A stretch of DNA of 64,000 bases. It comes from a virus. The notes below the pieces were generated by a model, which saw only the letters and a list, made by a program, of their open reading frames with translations, was not told where the DNA came from and searched no databases. The stretch lies in IMG/VR virus record IMGVR_UViG_3300032284_002843, positions 62,001 to 126,000 of that record. One strand, 5' to 3'. The position numbers and the translations under genes are program-made. How positions within the stretch are numbered: the stretch's first letter is position 1; the number at the start of each line of letters is the position of its first letter. Shown in pieces: positions 51,518 to 59,993 of the stretch.

Positions 51518-54500
51518 TTGAAATTCCTAAGACTGTCTCAGTAAGGCTTTGTACTATTTGAACATCTGTAACTCTAGCACCGCTTATGAAAATTTCATCT
51601 GCTGTGCATTGAATTTCAAATAAATCACCAAACTTAGCTTGTGCATTAAGAGGAGTAATTACAACAGATGCCACTATAGTTGCCAATTGCTGATGTATAT
51701 ACGCTGCTAATTCTGTAAAATAAAAACTTTGTCCAAAGTCCCAATTGCTTAATGCAAAGTAGTTATTAATGGTCGCAATTACCAAACTTTTTACTTCGTT
51801 ATCTGTAACCGTTGTACCAGCTGTCTTCACCACTTTGAAAATTACTTGATATTCTGGTGCTGCTTGATTTCCGAAAATTACCTTATAGCTAACCGGATGC
51901 CATATCATCTGATCTGTCATCATTTTGTATTGTTCAAGAGATCCAAACGTTGAATTTAGGTCGGCGCTGCTAGGAGGTTGTGGTTGATTTTCTGGTAACC
52001 CATTAGTTGCAATCCAATTACGAAGATCAGTGTCATAACCTGTTGTCAACACATACATGTCAATTACATTGGTAATTGCTGGATTAATTCTTTGTGTCGA
52101 GCTGGCAAAATGTTTCCATAAGAAGTTAAGATTATTACGACCAATTCGCATTTTGAAAGTAGATGACACATCTATCAGAGACCCGTTTGTCCATTGATAA
52201 AATATGCTTTGATTTATAACATACGCAACTTCTCCTTCGTGCCAGTTTGGATCGCTAGCCGGTGGTACCATGTTGCTGTTTGTGTAAATACGGTCTAATG
52301 GTATAATATAAGGATTCCAGTATTGGTAACCATCGGAACCGGTTACCAATTGCCAGAATAATAATTTGTCTGCTGTTAGAGACGGATTAACAATTTGATT
52401 ATATTCATTTGGGTTGTCAGGTATACCAAAATTCTGTCCTTCCCACATTGTCAATCTAACTGTACGAGGATCGCTATATCCATCTGGATATATTTGTTGT
52501 CCTGTAATCTCCCATAGATAATCTTTACCCAATGGAAAACCCGTTATAGGATCAGCATTGACTCCTAATATATTGATATAATCCAATTGGGCTGTATTAG
52601 TGGTCGGATCAAATATTTTTTGTGTATTATTGAAATAAAATCTATTTTGGCTAACGCTTTCAAATATGTAACGTAAAGCTCTACTATAAACTCTCCAGCC
52701 AGTTCCAACCCACACTACCTTAAGTAACCAGCTAGCATCTTTATTTGTACTAGTTGTATTACCTGCAAATTGTAAACTAAATGTCGAGCTTGTGCTCAAA
52801 TTGTCAGGTGTTATAATTTTCCACATACCATCATTTTGATCATAACGTATTCCAAATGTCTGATGTGCTGCCATAGCAGCAGCAATCATGCTGATTTCAT
52901 CCTGCGTTAATGTAGTTCTAAAAGACGGAATTACACTTACAGGAACATCGTTGGTATCTATTAAATTACTAAGAGTTACAGCACCGGCACCAGATGAAAT
53001 TTGACCAGTTTGATTAACACCAGTACCATTGCCTACAATTCCAACGATACTAGCAGTTTTACCTGATTGGAATGTGATCAACGAATCCTGTGTGAAATAA
53101 ACTAATGACGTATTTGGCGATGCTGATGATCCCACTGCTACTGCTACGCCACCAGAAAAGAAAGCTCCGCTAGTTGACTTGGTATAGCTTACTATATTTT
53201 TCCAAGTATAACCCGGTGTTACATTAACCGATGGATAATTATAATAAAAGAAATTCTTAAGTTCTAATGCTTGAGTTTCACTATTTAAATTACCATTAAT
53301 CAATGGTTGTATTTGTGTGTTTACCGTTACAACTAGATTTATACCAGGACTGTTTTGAATATCTCTCATATTCAAGTCATTTTCACTGTAAAGTATACCA
53401 TCAGTACCAAATACATTTAAATCGCTGTAATTACCAGTTGGATCAAGAGAATCTAAATATCGACTTTGACCGCTGTAAAATCTATTAACAGCCTTTACCT
53501 TAAGCGCTTGACCGTTCTGCAATGGAAAGAGGTTATAGTCTTCACCATTTACCATTCTATCTTGTGTATAATATACCTGTGGAGCATTTTGAGCGATTTG
53601 TGTGTTGTCTTCGCTGCTTTGAGCATTGGTAATTGTGTATTGCAAATCAGTTGTAAATGCTATAGACCAAGTATTATTCAAATTATCAAGATAATTGAAG
53701 GCAAAAACTTGGCTTTGTATATCATTTGGCCTAATCTGATATGTTAGATTATTACCTGTTCTATACCATACTCTTATAATGCCAGTTGGTATGTTGCCAA
53801 AATTTCCATCACTGAAACGTATACTAATTTGATCAGAGCCGGCACTGTCTCTGGTAATTACAGAAAAAATGTTTCTAACATTGTTTTCTAAGCTGTTGTA
53901 GACAACATTGAAACCATTTACGCTTGGTACCTTGGTCCATTTGACTGCTGGTATACCATTGGTGTCGACTGTTTGTACCCATACATCAGTTTCGTTTACG
54001 TTGTTTGCATTAACATCTATAACTCTGTTTGCTAGAGGAACAGAGCATTGGTAATCACTGAAACCAATACTGCCCTGTTTGAAATAAAAGAAGAAACCAG
54101 TATTTGCACTGGCATATCCATTGCCATCATTTTGATAGATGATACTCCATGCATTTAATGGATCTGGATCTATTTCATAAAAACTACCACTGTTCAAAAC
54201 ATTGTTAACTGTCCCTGGATTAAAATCAACATTAACTAACTCAAAGTTTACGCTGTTTCCTGCAACAGATGCTGTAAAAGGAACAGTGCTCGTTGGAATA
54301 GCAGTGTTATTCATTGAATATAATTCGGTAGTATATCCTTGAACTGTTCCACTTTTAACTGGTGTGCCAAATGTGTTTGTAGATGACAAACTGGCATTCA
54401 GAACTATAATAAATTGTTCAAACCAATCAGCATTGTTTTGATCATTCCACAAAATTTTAACATTTTGTAAATTTCTTCCCATGCTATCAACTACTGGTTG

Positions 54501-54884
54501 ATTGGTCACAACACTGGTAATTTTTATTTTACCATTTGCCGGATAACTACGACGCGGTTGATAACTAAGCATTCTTGCTAATCTGAAAACACTCTCACGT
54601 CTAGTAGCTGTATCGAGGAAATTTTCTCGTGTGTTTAAATCAATTCTGAAAGCTAGACTTTGTCCAAGGTATGCTAGCAAATCAATAAGTGCAACAAACT
54701 CACTGCTTTCAATCCAATCATTATAATTTTCTGGATAGTTGATACGAATATAGTCTACCATTGCGCTGCGAATGGTATTAAAATCATAGGCAGCAAAATT
54801 AACCTGTGTGAATGCAGTATATATTACTCTCCAATCTTCCGCTGCGAATAATTGACTTTGTCTAGTTTGTTGGGTAACCGTCAT
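51510..54884 (-). CDS. gp6: Baseplate wedge protein, T4 gp6 type (baseplate J)
   Basis: 1124 residues, longer than T4 gp6 (660). The N-terminus (DFNTIRSAMVDYIRINYPENYNDWIES, then LLAYLGQSLAFRIDLNTRENFLDTATRRESVFRLARMLSY) is the conserved gp6 region. The baseplate J-like core follows (FGNIPTGIIRVWYR, PENQPQPPSSAD near the end). TAAGGA lies before the ATG. gp6 forms the ring joining the baseplate wedges. It sits between gp25 and the giant protein as in T4 order 25-6-7. Confidence 0.9.
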   Translation of the reverse strand: MTVTQQTRQSQLFAAEDWRVIYTAFTQVNFAAYDFNTIRSAMVDYIRINYPENYNDWIESSEFVALIDLLAYLGQSLAFRIDLNTRENFLDTATRRESVFRLARMLSYQPRRSYPANGKIKITSVVTNQPVVDSMGRNLQNVKILWNDQNNADWFEQFIIVLNASLSSTNTFGTPVKSGTVQGYTTELYSMNNTAIPTSTVPFTASVAGNSVNFELVNVDFNPGTVNNVLNSGSFYEIDPDPLNAWSIIYQNDGNGYASANTGFFFYFKQGSIGFSDYQCSVPLANRVIDVNANNVNETDVWVQTVDTNGIPAVKWTKVPSVNGFNVVYNSLENNVRNIFSVITRDSAGSDQISIRFSDGNFGNIPTGIIRVWYRTGNNLTYQIRPNDIQSQVFAFNYLDNLNNTWSIAFTTDLQYTITNAQSSEDNTQIAQNAPQVYYTQDRMVNGEDYNLFPLQNGQALKVKAVNRFYSGQSRYLDSLDPTGNYSDLNVFGTDGILYSENDLNMRDIQNSPGINLVVTVNTQIQPLINGNLNSETQALELKNFFYYNYPSVNVTPGYTWKNIVSYTKSTSGAFFSGGVAVAVGSSASPNTSLVYFTQDSLITFQSGKTASIVGIVGNGTGVNQTGQISSGAGAVTLSNLIDTNDVPVSVIPSFRTTLTQDEISMIAAAMAAHQTFGIRYDQNDGMWKIITPDNLSTSSTFSLQFAGNTTSTNKDASWLLKVVWVGTGWRVYSRALRYIFESVSQNRFYFNNTQKIFDPTTNTAQLDYINILGVNADPITGFPLGKDYLWEITGQQIYPDGYSDPRTVRLTMWEGQNFGIPDNPNEYNQIVNPSLTADKLLFWQLVTGSDGYQYWNPYIIPLDRIYTNSNMVPPASDPNWHEGEVAYVINQSIFYQWTNGSLIDVSSTFKMRIGRNNLNFLWKHFASSTQRINPAITNVIDMYVLTTGYDTDLRNWIATNGLPENQPQPPSSADLNSTFGSLEQYKMMTDQMIWHPVSYKVIFGNQAAPEYQVIFKVVKTAGTTVTDNEVKSLVIATINNYFALSNWDFGQSFYFTELAAYIHQQLATIVASVVITPLNAQAKFGDLFEIQCTADEIFISGARVTDVQIVQSLTETVLGISNG

Positions 54885-54893
54885 TATAAATCC

Positions 54894-55280
54894 TTAAACC
54901 ATTGAATCTGCACGTTTGTCAAAATTTATGATAAAATTACTGTAAGCTTTAAGTGGTGTATAAAATACATTCATCTCAAGTCTTAGTCCATACTCAAATT
55001 GTATCACATTTATAGTTTGTAATTGTACCCTGGGATCGCTGTTAATCACCTGTTGAGCTTCATATTTGACACCGTCAATGGTATTTTGATCAAACGGTTC
55101 ATATAGGTAATTCCATATCGCACAACCATATGTTGGCATCATAACACGTTCGCCCGGTCTTGTATTAAAATGATTTAGCAAATCTTGCTCAACTAACTTC
55201 AAATCAGCAAGATTTTGCGGATTATTTTGTCCTACTGTGCTAAATCCAACAAAAAGGTTTTTACTAGTTAACGTTGCCAT
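54894..55280 (-). CDS. gp25: Baseplate wedge protein, T4 gp25 type
   Basis: 128 residues, T4 gp25 is 132. TRPGERVMMPTYGCAIWNYLYEP is the conserved gp25-like motif (Arg-Pro-Gly-Glu-Arg). gp25 starts sheath assembly from the baseplate. The start has no ribosome site; GATAAATA lies 8 bases upstream, so this looks leaderless and late. Confidence 0.92.
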   Translation of the reverse strand: MATLTSKNLFVGFSTVGQNNPQNLADLKLVEQDLLNHFNTRPGERVMMPTYGCAIWNYLYEPFDQNTIDGVKYEAQQVINSDPRVQLQTINVIQFEYGLRLEMNVFYTPLKAYSNFIINFDKRADSMV

Positions 55281-55288
55281 ATTTTAGA

Positions 55289-55296
55289 TATTTATC
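55289..55296 (-). promoter_or_regulatory. Late-type promoter GATAAATA before gp25
   Basis: Minus strand GATAAATA, seven of eight bases of the T4 late consensus, ending 8 bases before the gp25 ATG. Likely drives gp25, gp6 and the giant tail gene. Confidence 0.55.
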
Positions 55297-55465
55297 ATTC
55301 ATTTTATACACAGTTTTTTTCACAATTTCTTTTATAACTTCTTTATCTGTGTATTTAACAACAAAAATTGTCTGTGTTATCAAACACTTATTGCATGCCC
55401 GTAATATAAGCCGCAAATCTTACTACTAGTATGGTTAAATATTGTGTAACTGGAGGTTATGTATT

Positions 55466-55960
55466 GTGAATATTGAAATAAAAGGTCGATATTTTTCAAA
55501 AACAGATCGAAGTTTGCTGAGCGATTTTGCAGAATGGTCCGGGCAAAAATTAATTGGTAAACGTATTACTCGTTATATCTCCTTAACTATTCAACTTAAT
55601 CATCCAAACCATTACAAAAAACATTATTTGTATGCTGACACTGATTACAATGATGAAGATTGCCGTAAACTTCCAAGAAATTTTATTGTAACCATGACAT
55701 CAAGATTTGGAATGTTACGTAGCCTTGTTATTCTAGCACACGAAATGGTTCATGTTAAACAATTTGCTTTAGGAGAATTGGTGTGGCACGAACATAACAA
55801 ATACCCTAAATGGCTCGGACGTCACATAAATTATGAACATATGTCATATTGGGACCTGCCATACGAAGTTGAAGCACACGGCCGAGAAAAAGGTTTGGTG
55901 TATCAATGGTGCGACGAGCGCAAGCTTTGGAAAGAATATTGGTACCGAGAACTTTTTTAA
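55466..55960 (+). CDS. HExxH metallopeptidase-like protein (SprT-like)
   Basis: 164 residues from GTG 55466 with TGGAGG 9 bases upstream. LVILAHEMVHVKQFALGE has the HExxH zinc motif, followed by HNKYPKWLGRH, with a third ligand possibly in DLPYEVEAHGREKG (Glu). This fits SprT/WSS1-type small metallopeptidases. A role in protein turnover or virion maturation is possible. It lies on the plus strand within an otherwise minus-strand structural block. Confidence 0.8.
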   Translation: MNIEIKGRYFSKTDRSLLSDFAEWSGQKLIGKRITRYISLTIQLNHPNHYKKHYLYADTDYNDEDCRKLPRNFIVTMTSRFGMLRSLVILAHEMVHVKQFALGELVWHEHNKYPKWLGRHINYEHMSYWDLPYEVEAHGREKGLVYQWCDERKLWKEYWYRELF

Positions 55961-55967
55961 AAAACCA

Positions 55968-56010
55968 TTGACATATAATGTATATGTGTTATAAACATAC
56001 CATGTTTATA
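55968..56010 (+). promoter_or_regulatory. Promoter whose -10 is one arm of a start-codon hairpin
   Basis: -35 TTGACA (55968-55973), 16-base spacer, -10 TATAAA (55990-55995). TATAAACAT (55990-55998) is the exact complement of ATGTTTATA (56002-56010), with a 3-base loop. The ATG 56002 is the first codon of the arm and 6 bases after the -10, so a leaderless start is likely. Confidence 0.65.
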
Positions 56011-56127
56011 TTTTTCCTATTTTTCATTCCTATGATGTTGGCCGTATACATCGGTGTTGAAGGTATGGTCGGCCTATGGATTCTGCTATTTTTAGGGACC
56101 TTGCTACTTAAACCATTTATGAGTTAA
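56002..56127 (+). CDS. Small single-span membrane protein
   Basis: 41 residues, almost wholly hydrophobic (FIFFLFFIPMMLAVYIG, then GLWILLFLGTLLL), ending KPFMS. Followed 2 bases later by the next gene, also a membrane protein, so they form a pair. Such pairs can be lysis or superinfection-exclusion proteins; no evidence decides this. Confidence 0.6.
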   Translation: MFIFFLFFIPMMLAVYIGVEGMVGLWILLFLGTLLLKPFMS

Positions 56128-56129
56128 AC

Positions 56130-56474
56130 ATGCCAAGCCCAAGTGAACTGGTTTTTTCTGTTATCTGTCTTACCATACTTTGTACTGCATTTTCTCGTAT
56201 TGCAGGACTATACTTTTTTATTAGTATTGGCATGCTTATGCTTTTCTTAGCATGGTTGCAGTTTATTAATTTTGATGGCAGCTGGCCTGGCAATCAGCCA
56301 AGAATAGAAAACTATCACATGTCCAAGGAGCGCCAAGCTCGCCTCGATCATTTGATATATGATGCATTTGGATCCAGTGCAACTATGACAGACCAAGATT
56401 GGGCAGATTATAAGCGGTGCAAATTCAATAATGTCTGCGTAAGACGTTTTCAATCAATCGCAGAACCTAGATAA
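56130..56474 (+). CDS. Membrane protein
   Basis: 114 residues. Two hydrophobic spans (about 6-24 and 28-47), then a soluble tail with SKERQARLDHLIYDAFG and many charged residues. Start ATG 2 bases after the small membrane gene. Its end faces the gp5 end, 2 bases away. Function unknown. Confidence 0.68.
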   Translation: MPSPSELVFSVICLTILCTAFSRIAGLYFFISIGMLMLFLAWLQFINFDGSWPGNQPRIENYHMSKERQARLDHLIYDAFGSSATMTDQDWADYKRCKFNNVCVRRFQSIAEPR

Positions 56475-56476
56475 TC

Positions 56477-59400
56477 TTATTGCGGTATTAGTACTGATTG
56501 ATTTTGCGGCATATCATTTTCTGGGCCCAACATAAAGTTAGTTGCTTCTGCGACACGTCTGGTGACCAGCCCTGGAACTGTATTATTATTGCCGTCAACA
56601 GTCCATACCATCCAACTGTTAGGTACTTTCTGCAAATAGCCTTCGTTCAAATATTTGACAACATCGCTGCCTGCAAAATTTGTTTGTCCAATATTAAATG
56701 CCAGGCTGGCCAACATATCAAATTGAGTTTGAGATATTCCAACTTTTATCAACGGTCTCATCCAATCAAGAACCTGTGTCATATCCTGATCAAATAGATC
56801 ATTGATATTTTGCTGTGTAAATGGTTCATTTAAGGGGACTTTATTTCCATTTATAACAACATAGCCAGATGAGATTTCTTCTGGCGTTAGAGTGTGACCG
56901 TAACCAATTTCCGTATATTGAGGATTTCCAAGTGTTATGGGCCTATAACTACCATTTTCTCTAGATATGATAAAAGATTTACCGTTATCACTTAATTGTA
57001 AAGCACTGGCTTTCAAAAATTGATTTGTCGTGATATAACCTTGGAAATTGAAAATTGGCGAATTTTGAGCATTGTATTGTGCACCTGTATAGATACCACT
57101 AGGCATACTAGGTTTAGGTGTTCCCCAAACATCTAAAGGTTTAGTACTGTTGGCCACAACTTCACAATCTCGTAGTTTTGTATTTTTATCTATATTGGTA
57201 CTATTTCTAATATTTTGAAAATTTCTACCACCGTGATTAATATAAGGCTCGTGATATGGTAAATGTGGTAAAATTGTGTCAGTTAGAATTGGCGTAGCAT
57301 TACCAATAGTATTCAATATGCTATCGGTTTGCTTTGCACTAATAGGGCCAACAGCAGTTGATCCGGGTGTTGCAGCAGGCGGTGCCGCACCATTCAAGTC
57401 AACTCTAGCTCCATCTATATTAATTTGTCCTTGTACTCCGATACCAAGACCGCCACCTATGGATTCAAGAACGCTACCAACTGTTACACGACTTGTGCCT
57501 CCGAGTACCGTATCAAATAAATTAGAACCAACAAGTCTGTGTTGATCTTGTTTACTGGTCATGAACATGTTATTGTTTGAAAGGAAATGCATGTCATTAG
57601 AACTTTGTATTCTTACATATCCTCCTTGTGTGCTGCTGACAGGGCTCAACGGTGCAGTACCTGCATAATTGCTTTGTGGATAGCCGTCTGGTGTAGTTGA
57701 GCTAACGTTTGCTGCTAACTCTGGATGACCTTCGAAGTACGCAGCTTCTGCAGCGCGGCGGGCGGGCAAAGGAGTTGTTGTTTTAAAATTTCTTATCATA
57801 TCAGCTGCCGCTTTGATATCATTCTGATAAATGTAATCAGTGAATTTATTACCAGCATTTAATGTAAATGGAGCTGAAATGCCAACATTAAATGTTAAAT
57901 CAGCTAAAGCTGTTTGCTGATAAACATTTAATTTGTCCCAAGCACCGCCTAATGCCTTTTGGCAATAACTAACGGCTGTTCTTAAATCAAGTTGATATAA
58001 ACCTTCAGCTTGAGGTTGGGTAATTACTGTATCTTGGCCAACATCTCCAACCAACGGAACATTTCCAGCAGGGCCACAATTTAAATATCTCTGGCCTTTT
58101 GCAAGCTCATTTGCCCCTATGCTATGTCCGTAGCCTATCGAGTACCAACGCGGACCTGGATCCTTATAGGCTTTTGCTCGGAAGCCACCTTCATTCTTTT
58201 GTATGAACGGGTCTGCAACAGTATTAAAATCAGGATTTTCGCCTGTTGTACTAGATGCTGTTGAACCGGATACGGTAGTACTGCTTGTATTTGTCGTTGC
58301 TGCTGTGCCAGGTGTAGTTGTTGCAGGAGTTGATTGTGCAGGAGGAGAGGCCGCAGTTGGCGGAGTCTGTCCACTTAACCTTCTTACTTCCGCATCTGAC
58401 GCAGCTTCAAGTTTCATTACAGCATCATATCCGCCTGGTGGATCTGTATACAGTTCTGGATGCAATCTAGCCCAGTCTGCAGCGCTTCTGTAACGTTTCT
58501 GTGCAGCCAGTGCATCATCTAAATTAGTATATGTACCTGGTTTATACCACGATGAGCCTTCGGCAATTAAATTGCTAGCAGTGAAATTGGTAGGAGCAGA
58601 TGTAGCAGGAGCATTTACACATAATTCTCTAGCATCATTTGCCACCACAGCGTAATCTCGTGGATGAATATTATCACTTGATGGATAATTTTTCAAATCT
58701 AAATATTTGTCGCCTTTGCTTGTAGCAAAGGTTTTTACTGTGGTATTAGTTGCATCTGCATATGGCAATAACCATATAAAGTTACTAGTGCCTAATGCAG
58801 TTCTAATATCTGCTAAATTGCTTGCTAACAATGCTTGGTCTGAATCATTACTTCCAACACTTAGAATTGAATTTACGCCATTTGCTAAATTACCATTTTG
58901 TTTAACCTTATCTAAAATTGTGCTGCTATTATCGCCTACATTTGCAAACACTAGTGCACCGTCAATTTTAGATCCTACGCCTACAGCTATGCTGTCTCCG
59001 ATAACGTTAATTGGACCGTTTGGCGGAGGTGGCGGAGTTGGTGGTGTTGATGTATTAACTGTTGGTTCGATTGGAGGTTTGCCTCTGGCTCTCATATTGA
59101 TGTCGCGACCTGCTTCAATATTCACATCTAAATCACCGCGAAGATTTACACTACCTTGGCTACGAATTGTAATATCATCTGATGCGTATAGATCAATTTT
59201 TCCAGTAGCGTCTAAACTTATCCAGTTCTTTCCATCAACACTGTTCAAATATATGCAACCTGTGCTGTCATTAATTAAAACCTGTGCTCCACTTTGTGTA
59301 CGCAGTCTGATGTATTTGTTTTGAGGATTATCATCAAATACAAACTGATTTCCGCCCGGTGTTAAAATACCGTATACTTCGTTAGATGGATCATCGCGAC

Positions 59401-59980
59401 GTGCGCCGCTGGTGGTTACTCCTCTTACAGGATCCTTGTTTAGCCCTTGTTTATCAAGCTGATCAGCTAAAGGTGAATAAATTGGTCTATTTGGAGATTC
59501 ATAGCTGCTTTGGTTAATTTTTTTATTATATTCAACTACAGGGGCCGACGCGGTCGAATCATTACCAGGAATACCCGGTACCATATGATTCATGTATTGC
59601 TGAAATAGACAACCAAGCCAGATACCTTTTGCAGGATCACCATTGATAAATGCAACAATAACTTCATTATCTACATCTGGCGGAACAAACCACATACCAT
59701 AGCTTTGTTGACTATCAAGATAACTTGGTCCGTTTTTATTAGAATAGAAACTGGTAGCTCCGGCAAATGGACTACAGTACATAACTGTAACCCAAGTCTC
59801 TTTATCATTTTGATCTCCGCCTAATTCTGGTATCCATACCTGCATACGACCCATTCTTTGCAAGTCGTTTGTATTTTTTACAAAGCCGTGATATATTTTA
59901 TCATACAGAACGTTGCGGCCGCCTGCTTCTAAAGTATAGCTATCTGGTGTGTTGACTGTTCTTTTTAATACGTTTACCAT
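56477..59980 (-). CDS. gp5: Baseplate hub, T4 gp5 type, with SGNH esterase-like and two lysozyme-like domains
   Basis: 1167 residues, twice T4 gp5 (575). 1-140: OB-fold (VKNTNDLQRMGRMQVWIP, MWFVPPDVDNEV). 200-300: beta-helix repeats of the spike (LRTQSGAQVLINDS, SQGSVNLRGDLDVNIEAG). 322-455: SGNH hydrolase-like, with GDS at 328-330, GSND at 376-379 and Asp436/His439 as in a catalytic triad. 590-745: GH24 lysozyme-like, with Glu597, Asp607 and Ser614 where T4 lysozyme has Glu11, Asp20 and Thr26, then YSIGYGHS. 985-1150: second GH24-like copy with Glu1008 but no matching Asp. A Pro/Thr-rich linker joins domains. Confidence 0.9.
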   Translation of the reverse strand: MVNVLKRTVNTPDSYTLEAGGRNVLYDKIYHGFVKNTNDLQRMGRMQVWIPELGGDQNDKETWVTVMYCSPFAGATSFYSNKNGPSYLDSQQSYGMWFVPPDVDNEVIVAFINGDPAKGIWLGCLFQQYMNHMVPGIPGNDSTASAPVVEYNKKINQSSYESPNRPIYSPLADQLDKQGLNKDPVRGVTTSGARRDDPSNEVYGILTPGGNQFVFDDNPQNKYIRLRTQSGAQVLINDSTGCIYLNSVDGKNWISLDATGKIDLYASDDITIRSQGSVNLRGDLDVNIEAGRDINMRARGKPPIEPTVNTSTPPTPPPPPNGPINVIGDSIAVGVGSKIDGALVFANVGDNSSTILDKVKQNGNLANGVNSILSVGSNDSDQALLASNLADIRTALGTSNFIWLLPYADATNTTVKTFATSKGDKYLDLKNYPSSDNIHPRDYAVVANDARELCVNAPATSAPTNFTASNLIAEGSSWYKPGTYTNLDDALAAQKRYRSAADWARLHPELYTDPPGGYDAVMKLEAASDAEVRRLSGQTPPTAASPPAQSTPATTTPGTAATTNTSSTTVSGSTASSTTGENPDFNTVADPFIQKNEGGFRAKAYKDPGPRWYSIGYGHSIGANELAKGQRYLNCGPAGNVPLVGDVGQDTVITQPQAEGLYQLDLRTAVSYCQKALGGAWDKLNVYQQTALADLTFNVGISAPFTLNAGNKFTDYIYQNDIKAAADMIRNFKTTTPLPARRAAEAAYFEGHPELAANVSSTTPDGYPQSNYAGTAPLSPVSSTQGGYVRIQSSNDMHFLSNNNMFMTSKQDQHRLVGSNLFDTVLGGTSRVTVGSVLESIGGGLGIGVQGQINIDGARVDLNGAAPPAATPGSTAVGPISAKQTDSILNTIGNATPILTDTILPHLPYHEPYINHGGRNFQNIRNSTNIDKNTKLRDCEVVANSTKPLDVWGTPKPSMPSGIYTGAQYNAQNSPIFNFQGYITTNQFLKASALQLSDNGKSFIISRENGSYRPITLGNPQYTEIGYGHTLTPEEISSGYVVINGNKVPLNEPFTQQNINDLFDQDMTQVLDWMRPLIKVGISQTQFDMLASLAFNIGQTNFAGSDVVKYLNEGYLQKVPNSWMVWTVDGNNNTVPGLVTRRVAEATNFMLGPENDMPQNQSVLIPQ

Positions 59981-59985
59981 GGCAA

Positions 59986-59993
59986 TTATTTAG
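59986..59993 (-). promoter_or_regulatory. Possible late-type -10 (CTAAATAA) before gp5
   Basis: Minus strand CTAAATAA overlaps the preceding stop and ends 5 bases before ATG 59980; no ribosome site is seen. Confidence 0.3.
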
